Of a stretch of 64,000 nucleotides of DNA, positions 10,757 through 21,889 are shown piece after piece. A program made the position numbers and the translations under genes. Source of the DNA: Boesenbergia rotunda. Lineage: Eukaryota; Streptophyta; Magnoliopsida; Zingiberales; Zingiberaceae. Position 1 is the stretch's first letter. Each line of letters opens with the position of its first letter. Under the pieces are notes generated by a model. The model was not told the origin of the DNA and made no database searches. It saw only the letters and a list, made by a program, of their open reading frames with translations. The DNA lies in NCBI GenBank assembly GCA_024364735.1, contig JAGFNQ010005390.1, positions 1 through 64,000 of the forward strand. Reading direction: 5' to 3'.

Positions 10757-11734
10757 TGTTGGGTCAATCTATGGTCCGGAGTGACCATGTGTTTTGATGT
10801 TTGGGCAAAGGATTTAAGTTAGGTTTACCCTTGTGTTCTAATATGTGTATGTGAGTGTGTAGGTTTGCAGGTTACACATATTGACTTAGCTGGACGGCTT
10901 CAGGTACGGTGAAGGGCGGTATGGAGGCAAGTCGTGGGCTTGTGTGCACCCGAGGGACCATGGATAGCAGGGGCGATGAGCCAAGGGGCGCGGACTTCGA
11001 GACAAGCATGAAGGATGACATGGAGACAAGCTGGAGGCTTGTGTGCGCATCTGAGGGACAGGAGTCAAGGATGAAGAAGGTGCGAAGGCAATAGTCGAGA
11101 CTGCTGGTGAAAAGTCGGCTAAGTCGTGAGGGTACGAGTGCTGAGGGAATGTACTCGGGGAAATCCTAGGGGTCGAGTGCGGAGAGAATTGTACTCGGGA
11201 AGGGAAAAACTTAGGTGGCAGCCGACTGGTAAACCCCACAGCAAGATCAGTCGACTGCCAATGGGGCAGTCGATTGGTAGCGACTGAAGAATTCGAACTT
11301 TGAACTTGCAACGGTTGAATTTGGGTGGGAGCAGTCGACTGGTGGCGGCCAAAACAGACTTAAGCTCTATTTAAGAGGGTTTCGTTTTGGCTGGGAGCTT
11401 TGACGAATTTTGCTTTGGTTAGGATCCAAATAGTACTCTAAGTGCTCAGAAGTGTGTCCGAGTTTGTGGCGAGGTTTCTCCACCCACAATGAGCTACACG
11501 AGCTAGCCGGAGGGCATCCGGAGAGTGATCCGCCAAAGGATCGAGGGATTGTCCACCTTACGGACTGTCGTGGAATAGGAGCGTCATCTCCGAACCACGT
11601 AAATAGGTTTGCGTTAGCATTGTTTTTATTTGTATTTAGATTTTCACTTGCGCTTGCTAACATGATAGGTAGAAAAATCGAAAGTTGCTATTCACCCCCC
11701 CCCCCCCCTCTAGCAAGGCAAACACGATCTAACA
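10757..11734 (+). mobile_element. Solo LTR of the Copia C family
   Basis: 978 bp with TGTTGG...TAACA ends and a perfect 5-bp target duplication CTACC on both sides (10752-10756 and 11735-11739). It is the reverse-oriented relative of the LTR at 30229-31331 (shared CAGTCGACTG motifs, GTACTCGGGGA and GGATGCCCTCCGG-type segments, pyrimidine run before the 3' end). No internal domain follows, so it is a recombination-derived solo LTR. The ORFs inside it are not genes. Confidence 0.88.
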
Positions 11735-11889
11735 CTACCCACTAGGTCTTCCTGCCCCTCAGTCCACTTGACCTACTAAGACTTTCTTACCGCTCAGTCC
11801 AACTGACTTACTAGGTCTTCCAATCCCTTGGTCCACCCGACCTACTAGGACTTCCTTGCTCCTCAATCCAACTAACTTACTAGGTCTTC
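11735..11889. repeat. Short diverged tandem repeats
   Basis: Two to three units of about 60 bp of the form CTAGGTCTTCC...CAGTCCA.CTGACCTACTAGGACTT. They resemble the LTR-internal repeats of SIRE-like Copia elements. The solo LTR inserted at their edge. Confidence 0.5.
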
Positions 11890-13262
11890 CTACCTAGTGT
11901 CAATATCCTTTGTCCGAGGTGACTCCACCTACAACTATAGTCCCTATCAACTTGTAGATGTTCTCTGCTACCTTTTGTCTTTTCATTATCGTCAGAGCTC
12001 CCTTACTGATCTTTATCACTCTGCTCACTGATTTGTAATTGCAACCAATACCAGCCAGTGTACTTAGTGAGATCAAATTCTTTCTTAGATCTGGTATGTA
12101 TTTGGCATCACATAAAGTTTTGATCACACTATCAAACATCTTAATTCTGATGTTCCCTATGTTGATGACTCTATAAGATGCATCATTTCTAGTCAATACT
12201 AAACCAGAATCCACTGTCCTATAAGAATTAAACCACTCCTTGTTTGGAGTCATGTGATATTAACATGTAGAGTTTGAGATCCATGTATCCATCAGCTGCT
12301 CCATACTCGACATAACTAATAGCATATCTCTATCATCGCTCTTTAAATTTTCTTCTTCAAATGTGTTTGCAAACTTTGTAGAATTACCTTTATTCTTTGC
12401 AAAATATTTTTTTATCTCTGGACAATTTCTCTTAATATGATCTTTGCCTCCGCACTTGTAGGACGTGATCATCTTACTCCTTCTTGACATACACGGGCCT
12501 TGTCACTATCTGATCCATACAGAGTTTTACTCCTACCACGCTCTTAGTTCTATTTACCACAAGTTCTTCTCCTTGAAAACTTTGTCATTTGCTTTCTTCC
12601 TCTGATAAAAGCCCAACAAAGTACATGTGACCTTCTTCAATTTGAGAGTTTCTTTTTCCCACATCAAAGTAATAACCAAATTTTCGTATGTAAAAAATGA
12701 ATGTAGAGAATTCAACATCATCGACACATTATCTTCGTTCTCGATCTTCGTATCAATCCATTTTAGATTGATCACAATCTGATTAAATATATTGATGTGC
12801 TGACTGAGTGGTTCCTTCTATCATCTTTAGTTCGAATAATTTTTAGTTAAGATACAGCTTATTTGTCAATGGCTTTAGCATATATCAGCTTTCCAGCTTT
12901 TGTTAAACTATCACCGATAACTCCTCAACCATAACATGGTACATCATATTATCCGTAAGATAAAGTTTGATTGTTACCACTGTCTTCGCCTAAAATTCTT
13001 TCTAATCCGATTTCTCCATGCTTCCCGATTTCTTTTCTTCTAGCGTCTTCACCATGCTTTGTTACACAAATAAGTTTTTGACCCTTCTATGCGAAAATTC
13101 AAAGTTTTCGATTTCGTCAAACTTCATTATATCAAAATTCACAGAAGATATCCCCGACATGTTGAAAAAATTCGCCAAAATCTCGCTCTAATATCAATTG
13201 TTGCGTAAAACGAGGGGACAACATCTCTCTACTTCTAGCATATCTCTATCATCGCTTGCAAT
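11890..13262 (-). pseudogene. Copia element D: decayed gag and protease region
   Basis: Minus-strand Tork/Tnt1-like fragment. 11900-12253 is the region between protease and pre-integrase (W-F-N-S-Y near the start, then I-x-I-K-M-F-D and Y-I-P-D-L-R-K-N-L-I-S-L). 12260-12490 has a CCHC-like knuckle with the first cysteine context YKCGGKDHIKRNCP (one C replaced, so C-x2-C is lost). 12554-12775 carries UBN2-type gag helices. Frames are broken between them. A mutated primer site TGATATTAGAGC lies at 13185-13196 and an LTR edge TGTTGCG at 13199. Integrase, RT and RNase H are absent. Confidence 0.75.
13185..13196 (-). promoter_or_regulatory. Degenerate primer binding site of Copia D
   Basis: Minus-strand TGATATTAGAGC, two changes from TGGTATCAGAGC, placed between the gag remnant and a TG-starting LTR edge at 13199. 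Confidence 0.7.
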
Positions 13263-13700
13263 TATTAACGAACGAGGTTTTTCCAACCTCGGGCCACTGA
13301 CCCGGCCCCACGAAAGTTTCCCATCGGCCGCCAGGGTAAATCGGGAAGCGCTCACAGTGGGTGGTCTAGAAGCCTAGCATCCCAGGGTTCGCATCCCATT
13401 TGGAGAAAAAAAATCCTGCAAATACGCCGTAGTTGAAGATCGAACCGTGAATGTCTGAGATAGCGACTAGTCGTCCTACCACTACACCATAGCCCCGGAG
13501 GCTCTATCATTGCTTACAATGATACTTGTAAATAGTGTCTAAATCTCATACTTGATAAAATCGTAATAGAATTTTCTTATGAAAAATCGTAACAAAATTT
13601 TATTATGAAAATTCTGTTAAAAAATATTTATAAATTTTTATTCCAGAATGTCTCTAATATTGACCTTCACTGCCCAGATACGAGTCCTCGTCAACATGTA
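13199..13700 (-). repeat. 5' LTR remnant of Copia D, split by a SINE
   Basis: Begins TGTTGCG next to the primer site. It is interrupted at 13263-13501 by a SINE and continues in AT-rich sequence to about 13700. The outer edge is not clear. Confidence 0.4.
13263..13501 (-). mobile_element. tRNA-derived SINE, copy 1
   Basis: About 239 bp, minus strand. Head GGGGCTATGGTGTAGTGGTAGG carries an A-box, and CGGTTCGATCTTC is a B-box, as in RNA polymerase III promoters of tRNA genes. Near-identical 19-bp duplications flank it (CTCTATCATCGCTTGCAAT at 13244-13262 and CTCTATCATTGCTTACAAT at 13502-13520). The 3' end has AACCTCG...TTAATA. Confidence 0.85.
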
Positions 13701-13979
13701 TATATAAACATACTCATTTTTGGCAAACTACTAATGGCTTTGCAAATGACCAAGTCAATCACAAAATTTATTGCTTAACCAAATTCCTTTTTAGTTATTA
13801 ATCAATTATTGTTTCCTTCGGGGAAAAAATACAACGAAAAATATGGGCATAAAGAAAGGAAGGAAATACATTGTCAATTGGGCAAATAATTACTAATATT
13901 TGTATAGTTTTGGGTGTAAAATATCCATAATTTTCATTTTATTTTTTTATAAAAGGATTTTTAAAACTTTAAAAACAAT
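13521..13979. other. Non-coding; includes duplicated 3' flank of an AP2/ERF copy
   Basis: AT-rich. From about 13730 it matches 22450-22660 (ATGACTTTGCAAATGACC-type sequence, then GGGCAAATAATTAC), i.e. the 3' flank of the intact AP2/ERF gene. No gene. Confidence 0.65.
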
Positions 13980-14180
13980 ACTCGGGATTTGTCGGTCGAA
14001 GTTCCACACTTGAATCGAACACAAAATATCCCCACCGTCATCGCCGCCGTTGCCCCAGAAATCCTGATCGGCTACACTCCAGTGGGCATCGGTCCAATGC
14101 CAAAGGATCATTGTAGATGAACTCTGGCGGGAACACCTCATCCATCCCCGAACCCCCTCTCCCACATACCATCCGCCATC
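13980..14180 (-). pseudogene. AP2/ERF 3' fragment (copy B)
   Basis: Only the C-terminal part of the AP2/ERF gene remains: PEFIY, a shifted DPLALD, HWSVADQDFW and a terminal VWNFD equivalent, with a frameshift after PEFIY and the stop lost. The AP2 domain is gone. It lies between copy A (8999) and the intact copy (22681), so the locus was at least triplicated. Confidence 0.8.
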
Positions 14181-14294
14181 ATATCTCACATGTCAAAATT
14201 ATGCAACCGCAGTAGGTTGCCTCCTGTCATGCACGTCACACGTACCATCGGCGAACGTAACCGACAGATACGCTGCAATGTAATTGTATGCGCA

Positions 14295-14327
14295 CGGCGC
14301 CGGCGCCGGCGCCGGCGCCGGCGCCGG
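14295..14327. repeat. (GGCGCC)n hexanucleotide microsatellite
   Basis: About five and a half perfect units of GGCGCC. Located just upstream of the truncated AP2/ERF copy B, where its missing 5' half would have been. Confidence 0.95.
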
Positions 14328-15479
14328 TCTAGACATCTCCCACCCCTCCCTGTCCATATTTTCTTAATCGAGTGTATGTATCATTTGCCATCAAAATAAT
14401 TTCACTTCAGTTCTAGGGGATGTTTCTGTTGGTGATATTGTTTCGCTATATGTGCTCATAGATAGTAGCAATTCTTTTCTCGAGATACAATATCGACATA
14501 GGCTTTTGATGAGTGAGAGTAACCTTTGGATTAGGATTAATCTAGAAAGTGTGAATTTTGGATTAGGATTAATTTAAGTCGTTCGATCTGAAGGGTTATA
14601 ACCTTTTAGATAGTCCTTTGATTTCATCCATCATATTTGAATATTTGTAACATTTCAGATCTCTCTTTGGTCTCAGGTGCCAGATTTGATCTGACGTTTT
14701 AGATCAAGTCTCTCTTCACCAACGGTCAGATCGTGACTCTTCACGATCAACGGTCTGGATCGAGTCACTTGTGATCACTACCACGTCACCGACACATCAC
14801 CCGAGTGCGACGTCATCTGGAGCATAAATTTAAGCTCCTCAATGCTCCTCGCGACGATCCGTACTGTGGTGCAAAGTGCACCAACAAAGCATCCATTACG
14901 TACGTGGTGAGTGGCGGGCTCGCAAGTGTGTGCACTGCTTGCCTATGAGAAAAGACCACATGTGTTTCTTTTTAATTCCATTAATACAGGAACACATATA
15001 AAGAAATAAAACCTTTCGAAAATTTCAGATGTGGAACTAATCCCCATCTACTTTCTTTTATGTAAATTTTAGATTAATTTTAAATAATTAATTTTTCATT
15101 CACCCATAATTGATTTTGAACATTTAATAGTCTAAATTCATCTACGCGGAACGTAGATTTTATTTTTGAAATCAATTCTGACTTTTATTAATTAATGACA
15201 TCTCAAATTTTTTTTATAAAATTATATTTAATCTTAATTATTTGTTAAGTACGAAATATTCAACAGTTTTCTGCATGTCACAAATGCCCCTACAAAATGA
15301 AAAAATAATTCTGGTCCTCTCAAATCGAGCCGTCACTAATATAGAGAATAGTATGAGATTTAGAAGGCAAATTTCTGATCGGTAATCATCCGAATGTCTC
15401 TTTATATAATCGTATAACGATGATAAAAACATCTAGAATGAATATTATCATTTTTATATTACCACCATGTATATTTTAT
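14328..15479. other. Intergenic, nothing recognised
   Basis: Mixed-composition then AT-rich DNA. A local repeat GTGNATTTTGGATTAGGATTAAT occurs at about 14515-14575. Short ORFs (15238-15432) show no domain. Confidence 0.5.
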
Positions 15480-15840
15480 CTACGCAAGATAACTGTCAAT
15501 TGGACGGTTTACAAATAAATTAATATATATCACCGTCCTCCTCCCATTCAACTGTTAGTCTAATCTATGGGGCTGCTTGATTGATTATGAACTATATATG
15601 TGACTGGACTTTAGAACCAAGAGCATTCCCAAGGGGGATAATGTTCAACGAAGTTGAATTATGGTATGAACAAGAATAATAATTCAAGAGTAAACTCTTG
15701 ACTGTTGTCGGTGATCGATCTTGACCTAAGACAAAAATAAATAGAATAATACAAAGATACAAGAATACAAAAATACTCTTTACATAATTTAACGCTCTCA
15801 ATTTCTATTTCACAATCTCCGATCCATTATGATAAAAAAA
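15480..15840. other. Duplicated 5' flank of AP2/ERF copy B
   Basis: Aligns by eye with 9680-10430 and 23460-23980 (ACCGTCCTC, GGGGCTGCTTGATTGATTA, GGTATGAACAAGAAT, GACAAAAATAAATAGAATAA). It shows the empty site of the 10184 SINE. No gene. Confidence 0.7.
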
Positions 15841-16049
15841 AACGATTCGTCTCAACGTCTCCATCAATTCATCTCAAGGCCAATATAAAGAAGATAAATC
15901 ACGAAAATATTAGCCTGAATAGTATAGCTAGCGGGGTGCAGAGGGTAGGCTCACTGACTTTGTCGAGTTCTGATTCCTAGACCTCAAGGTGGTAGCACCT
16001 ACGTATTAACTGTCAGTTCATCCCCGCAGAGACGAATTGATGATACAGA

Positions 16050-16235
16050 TAATATGCGAACCTAGGACGATCGTCCCGACCCCACAAAAATTTTTCATCA
16101 TCTGTCAGAGTAAATTGGGAAGCACTCATGGCGGACAGTCCAGAAGTCCAACATCCCAAGGTTCGCACCTCATTTGAAGGAAAAATTTCTGAATCGTAAA
16201 TATGTGAGATGATGATTAATCAAATAAATAACGCA
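16050..16235 (-). mobile_element. tRNA-derived SINE, copy 2 (old)
   Basis: Diverged body of the same SINE family as copy 1 (GACCGGCC/CCCACGAAAGTTT and GGGAAGCACTCATGGCGGAC equivalents). The tRNA-like head is largely lost. Limits approximate. Confidence 0.65.
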
Positions 16236-16249
16236 TAAGGCGATTAATA

Positions 16250-16463
16250 CGGTTTTTCCAATCTCGGGCGATCGGTCCGGCCTCATGAAAGTTTTCCACT
16301 AATCGTTACGTTAGGGTAAATTAGGAAGTACTCGCGGTGGACAGTACAGAGGGTTCACGTCCTATTTAAAAAAAATTCTGTAAAATAAATCGTAGTTAAA
16401 AATTAAATCATAAATATCTGAGATGATAATTAGTCGTTCTTGTACTGTACCATAGTCCCGGGT
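16250..16463 (-). mobile_element. tRNA-derived SINE, copy 3
   Basis: Same family, directly next to copy 2. Head ends CCCGGGACTATGG on the minus strand and the tail starts CGGTTTTTCCAATCTCGGGC on the plus strand. Internal deletions relative to copies 1 and 5. Confidence 0.7.
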
Positions 16464-16984
16464 ATAAATAACGCGTAAAGGAAGACATAGATGGAAGAAT
16501 CAAAATAATAAATACTGTTTATGAGGAAGATATTGATTAAAAGGACAATTGAATGATGAGATGGATAGACACTTCAACGATTACATAAAGTTGCATGTCC
16601 AATTTCAGCACATTCCGATGCGTGGGACATCCACCCTCAACACATAATCTGCATGGCTATAAATGGCATATTGCCAACATGGGAAATTCAGGGTCAATAA
16701 ACAAAAGGGCAGAAACGAACAAAGTATACCTTAATTGCCTTCCATTTAGAACTTGGCCACTTGCCATTTAAAAATCCATGATCAATTTTTTTGATATTTT
16801 TTCCCTCAGACGAAAAACAACTTTCTTGACTCCCTTTTAGTTATGTTTCTCCTGAGGGCTGCTCCGGCTCGCAGTACAACTTGTAACCCTAATCTCGCCT
16901 CGTGCAGCTACGGACAACGTCCCCGTTCGTGAGGTTGCTTCGTGACGGTGGGCGGCGGCCCTGAACCCGAGGTCACCTTGCCGC
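16464..16984. other. Intergenic, nothing firm
   Basis: No gene recognised. A short GC-rich stretch from 16850 leads into the inverted arm. The ORF at 16837-17049 has no domain. Confidence 0.4.
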
Positions 16985-17402
16985 TGACCTAGTTCGGATT
17001 GTCTGTCCCCGATTTTCTCTGTCTCTCTGTCCCGAGCGCTAAACGACAAAGAAAAAATGCGTTCCGCTCGCGTGACAAAGAGAAAACGCGTGAAGAACCC
17101 AGCCCAATTCCGCTCACGCCCTAATTCTCCTCGTGCCCTAATTCTACTGCATCCTACTCCGACGCTGCCGACTGCGCGATGCTGCGTTCCGCTCGCCGAC
17201 TCTGCCCAGTCTCCTTCTCGCCGACAGCGTCCCGCTCCGTCTTCGCCGACTCTGTCCTTCTCTCCGGCGAGTCTCCTCGCCCGACCCCAGTCCCGCTGCC
17301 CAGTCTCCTGCTCGCCGCTGCCTAACCCCAGTCCCGCTGCCCAGCCCCAGTCCCGAGCCCAACCACACGAGTGATCGACGCAGACTCAGAAGCCCTACTG
17401 CG
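16985..17402 (+). repeat. Left arm of a GC-rich inverted repeat
   Basis: Near-identical inverted copy of 21008-21445. Shared landmarks are CGCTAAACGACAAAG, GTGACAAAGAGAAAACGCGTG, CTGCATCCTACTCCGACGC and GATCGACGC.GACTCAGAAG. The right arm has one extra unit of about 49 bp. The conceptual ORF 17057-17374 has a mirror ORF in the other arm, but its arginine/proline/serine-rich composition and lack of a domain suggest it is a 5' leader/promoter sequence, not a protein. Confidence 0.85.
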
Positions 17403-18177
17403 CAGTTCGGACTCGATATGCGAAACTATCGTGCACAGCGGATGTTACAGAGTTCTTCTCTCAAAGGCTGACTCTTCTCAACGGAAACTGTCTAGGGTTA
17501 CGCCCGCACGTAATAAGCGAAGAAAGAAAGGGATCATTCGCTAAAGTCTGGCCGAGAATTGCGAGCAACAAACGAAGAAGAAGAAGAAGAAGAAGACGCA
17601 GTTGGCGTTACTAGGAACGATCGAGTCCTACCATCGAGAAGCGCATGACCGCTGGATCTACTGCTCTCTGCCATAGCGATCGGAGCAGACATCAGATGCC
17701 AACGCCGCCGGCCCGACGAAGAGAGCGAAACTGGTTTCAGAATTAATTCCCATAGGCCCAATCTACAAATCTTTTGAGAAATTCAGCTGCAGCAACTGCC
17801 TTCAAATTGTCACTCAGGAATATAAATCACCCGAAAATTTTTAATAGGACCAAATCGATCATCTCAGTTTCGGTACTACCTGATTTATTATTTTAGAATA
17901 AATTTCGAACGTGGACGATAAGCATACTACAGAAATCATGAACTACAACAATTTACACATGAAGAAATATTTACATTGAGTTTGCACCATGATACACTTG
18001 ACATTATTTACAAATCTTTGCATTTGTATCCCGTGAATTTGCATTATAATAAAAAGTTGTGTAACAGGGTCTGATCAGCAGCATCGAATCATCAAACTTC
18101 AGAAACTCGGTTCATCGAATGATCGAATGCCAGTAAGAATGAATGAGCGAAACCGAGGTCAGATTACTTTTTCCTTC
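17403..18177. other. Between the inverted arm and the TMEM41-like gene
   Basis: Includes the 3' untranslated side of the minus-strand gene and a (GAA)n run at 17572-17594. A minus-strand ORF at 17534-17761 contains a plausible exon-like start (MAESSRSSG) but no recognised domain. It is not claimed as a gene. Confidence 0.35.
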
Positions 18178-20960
18178 CTATGCATCGTCTACAGCTTGAC
18201 TTCTGCTTATCAGGGTGGGGGTCACGGAAACAATCCCTATAAAGAATAGTGTTGCTATTGCTTGGAAATCGTAAAGGTCGGCTACCGATCGAAGCTCTCC
18301 GATAGCAATTCCAGCCTCATACACATGTAAGACCATCTCCAACCATAAACACCATTTTAGTGCTTTTACAACACCAATTTGATGTCACTTCAACACCAAA
18401 TTTTTTTTCCACTCCAACCAAGAGACACCATTTCTTACACTAAAAAGAATATTCCTTAGAATATTTTATTTTTCCATCTTATAATTTATTATTCAACATA
18501 CATATTAATTTTAACATATATATTAATATGTTAAATATTTTTATTATGATCATAATTATTAATAAAATTAATATTTTTATGATACATAATCATTAATTTT
18601 TATGGTACATAATCATTAATTAACACCATTTCAGTGGTTTTGGAGGAAGTGATTTACCAGAATATTAAACATTCAATGGCTCTGGTCCATTTCTGAAGAT
18701 CCTTTTAGGAAGTTATTATTAGGAAGTTATTTTAAATGCATATTTACTTTAATGTTTGTTGCATCTTTAAATTATATGCTGGGCTATATGTTATGTATTT
18801 TCTATGTATGCACTTTGAAATATTAAATGTTTAATTGTGTGTTTGTTATAAAATTATCAGTATTATAAATTTTAAAATATTTATAATCTTAGTAATATAA
18901 CAAATATTTTAAATATTACTTATTTAAGTTAATAACTAATATAAATTTATAATATATAAAATTTACAAAATAAATTCAATTAAATAAAATAATAATAATT
19001 TATAATATTTAAGAATATTTTAAATATAAATTTAATATTATAATACATTTAATTAAATCATGCAACACTTATATAAAATATTTTAAATATAAAATTAATA
19101 TTATAATATATTTAATTAAATACAAATATAATATTATAATATATTTAATAATAAAATAACCACTTGCACCAATTGAATAGTGCGGCACCATATTGGTGCC
19201 ACACTATTCACTTGCACCAAATTGGTGCTCATTAGAATGTATCCATTGGAGATAAAATGGTGCCTCTCCAACACCATTTTAGTGTAATGGGGTATTAGTT
19301 GGAGATGGTCTAAAATGTATACCAAAAGTGATGCAAATGGTTACAGGGTAGAAAGGATACCCTGACTGTGACGTATGCTGCTGGAATTAGCCCGATGATG
19401 GTAGCCAGGAAGAAGATGTGATAAGGGACATCCACAATGGGCGACGCGACATTGATGAAAGTATTTGGCAGCGTCGGAGTAACTCTGAGAAAAACCATGT
19501 AATTCAAAAGCTTCTCTCTTCTTCTAGCCACCTAGAAAACCAGTGTTATTGCTACATCGGCAAACCAATTCTCAAAGGAACTCGTTAGCAAATGAAATAG
19601 TGTCGATAGCGAAGAAGCACCTGTTTTTGAAAGAAACTTAGCTTGTCTGGCCACAATGAGAAGACCAAGGGCCGTCCGATTAAATATGACAGGAAATAGC
19701 ATGAGGATGCACCGGCTGTTGCGGCAAAGACAACCAAGGCTACACCGCGCACAACTCCAAAAAGTGCACCGGCCAGAAGAGACATAAAAATTGTCCCCGG
19801 AATCATGAAAGTTTGCATAAAAATGTAGACCGTGCAGTAGCCCACTAGAACCTGTATGGTGTAGTCACTTGTGTAACTCTCAAGATTGTCCCTACATCAA
19901 AGAGATTCAATAAGAGCATCAGAAAAGCTCACACTTCTGTAAGTACTAACCAGCACCAAGATGAAATTTACATGCAAAGGCGGCTTCAACCCAAACTTTT
20001 GGCAGTCTATTCTCTCCCTAAACTTTCATTTACATCCTCTGAAAGAGTGAGGATTATATTTGAGTGAAATCTCATTGGTTGGCAGTTGCAAAGACTTGCC
20101 ACATTGCCTATTGTAAAGGGGTAGAATTAAATTCACGGGTGACACATCAAACACATCATAGGTTGTGGAGTAGGAGCAAAGACTTTAAATTCTATTATAC
20201 TCTAGTGTTAGTATTGTTTCTTGTGTGTTCATTCGTATTATTAAACTTGTATTTGTTTGTATTTAAGAGCGAGGTTTGAACGAACTGAGATTGCAGTCTA
20301 TTCACCCCCTCCCTTAGCCGGACCATCGAGATCCAACACATAACATGAGAATATGCATCTCTGAGGCAAAATCTTAACCCTGAACTTAAATCTATGGAAA
20401 CTTGTACAATCAAAAAACATGTTTTAACAGTAATAACTCTTGACAATCTGAGAGGAAAAGATCCTTTATTTTGAGCAGAATCACTTAATATTCCACTAAT
20501 GTTGGCAAAAATTGACATCACAATGAAATTCCCTGCTATGGTAATAAACCTTGAATCATAACCAAAACATAGACATCCGAAGATATTAAATAGTTATGAT
20601 TCACAGCCTCTGGGTTTTTCGATCATTTGCAATGAATTCATAGGTTAAAAACTGAAAACACCTAACAGAGCGACAAGAATTCCAACAGAAGGATCCGTAA
20701 TTCTAATACAAAAAGAAGGTTTGAGTTTTTTCCTCGTCAAACATAAATATCCCCTAAAAATAACAAAATACGAACAGATGTAAATTCACCAACCAAAACA
20801 TAAACAGAAGATATGATCCTTGGGACACACCAAAAGAATATAGATAAATCGATATCAGTATTCCACGAAATGCCCCAATTTTGAAGAAATCTCACCTCAA
20901 ATCCTGGATATCTTCAAGCGTGCGGGGCAATTTGAGGAAGCTGTAGTCAGAGGACGGCAT
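18178..20960 (-). CDS. TMEM41/VTT-domain (SNARE-associated Golgi, DedA-family) membrane protein, four exons
   Basis: Exons on the minus strand: 20896-20960, 19621-19891, 19361-19531 and 18178-18315. Together they make 645 bases (214 aa) with every intron GT...AG and phases that join. The protein has MPSSDYSFLKLPRTLEDIQDL, then a membrane-helix-rich VTT domain with the hallmark GYCTVYIFMQTFMIPG, LSYLIGRPLV, FLRVTPTLPNTFIN and SPIVDVPYH, ending SRSQAVDDA-stop at 18178. This matches animal TMEM41A/B and plant homologues, scramblase-type ER proteins linked to lipid distribution and autophagy (family knowledge). The ATG at 20960 is the first in frame after a stop at 21033-21035. The open frame before it encodes a likely membrane helix (CVVASLGLGLAAVYF), so an extra upstream exon spliced near 21020 is probable and the N-terminus is uncertain. 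Intron 3 holds a MITE. Confidence 0.88.
18331..19310. mobile_element. PIF/Harbinger-type non-autonomous element (MITE) in intron 3
   Basis: 980 bp with terminal inverted repeats GACCATCTCCAAC / GTTGGAGATGGTC and a TAA target duplication on both sides (18328-18330, 19311-19313). Interior is AT-rich and non-coding, with subterminal repeats of ACACCATTTT and CACCAATTTGGTGC type. No transposase. It lies wholly within intron 3 of the TMEM41-like gene. Confidence 0.88.
20060..20334 (+). repeat. LTR-end fragment in intron 1
   Basis: Ends CTATTCACCCCCTCCCTTAG...CCGGACC...GATCCAACA, the typical 3' end of plant Copia LTRs (pyrimidine run then CCAACA). The 5' limit and target duplication are not found. 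It lies in intron 1 (19892-20895) of the TMEM41-like gene. Confidence 0.5.
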
Positions 20961-21007
20961 GGAAAAGTAGACGGCCGCCAAGCCCAATCCCAGGCTGGCC
21001 ACAACGC

Positions 21008-21445
21008 AGTAGGGCTTCTGAGTCCGCGTCGATCACTCGTGCTGGTTGGGCTCGGGACTGGGGCTCGGCAGCGGCGAGCAGGAGACTGGGCAGCGGGACT
21101 GGGGTTGGGCAGCGGCGAGCAGGAGACTGGGCAGCGGGACTGGGGTCGGGCGAGGAGACTCGCCGGAGAGAAGGACAGAGTCGGCGAAGACGGAGCGGGA
21201 CGCTGTCGGCGAGAAGGAGACTGGGCAGAGTCGGCGAGCGGAACGCAGCGTCGCGCAGTCGGCAGCGTCGGAGTAGGATGCAGTAGAATTAGGGCACGAG
21301 GAGAATTAGGGCGCGAGCGGAATTGGGTTGGGTTCTTCACGCGTTTTCTCTTTGTCACGCGAGCGGCACGCGTTTTCCCTTTGTCGTTTAGCGCTCGGGA
21401 CAGAGGGACAGAGAAAATCGGGGACAGAGGATCCGAACTGCCGCT
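21008..21445 (-). repeat. Right arm of the GC-rich inverted repeat / probable promoter of the TMEM41-like gene
   Basis: Inverted copy of 16985-17402. It abuts exon 1 of the TMEM41-like gene, so it probably includes that gene's promoter and 5' leader. A 49-bp block (GGGCAGCGGCGAGCAGGAGA...) is tandemly duplicated here and single in the left arm. ORFs through it are compositional. Confidence 0.8.
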
Positions 21446-21889
21446 GACCCAACGCACCTCGTCGCTTCCGTTGCCTTAATACGCGTGGACTGATAAATAT
21501 TAAATAACGAAAATAATTATTAAATATATTATATAATAATAATCTTTTTCGAATCTCCAAAAATACATCATGTATATTATGTTGAAATATAAAATATAAA
21601 GAGAAGGAAAAAAATTGAAATTAAATTGGAACTGGAGTTGAGTTGTATTAATGTAAATCCGTCCTCGGACCTCGCACGACCGCAGCCGGAATCGAGGACC
21701 TCGAGCGGCCAACGGGCCCGCACGAGGACCTCGGGCATCCAATTGCATTTCGGTTTTGTCCATGCAATGCACTCAATTGCGATTCGGCTGATCTGCAGTT
21801 GACTTGTGATGTGGACCGGACATGTCATATCACACTCGCATTGAAAAAGAGGTAATACACTGTACTTAGTGAAAAAAAAAATAATTAAA
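21446..21889. other. Intergenic, nothing recognised
   Basis: AT-rich to 21640, then a stretch with CGAGGACCTCG palindromes (21665-21735). No supported gene. Confidence 0.4.

Noticed and set aside
17057..17374. Arginine/proline-rich ORF on the plus strand, with its mirror at 20897-21457
   Set aside because: Both lie in the GC-rich inverted arms. The second overlaps exon 1 of the TMEM41-like gene in another frame, and neither has a domain.
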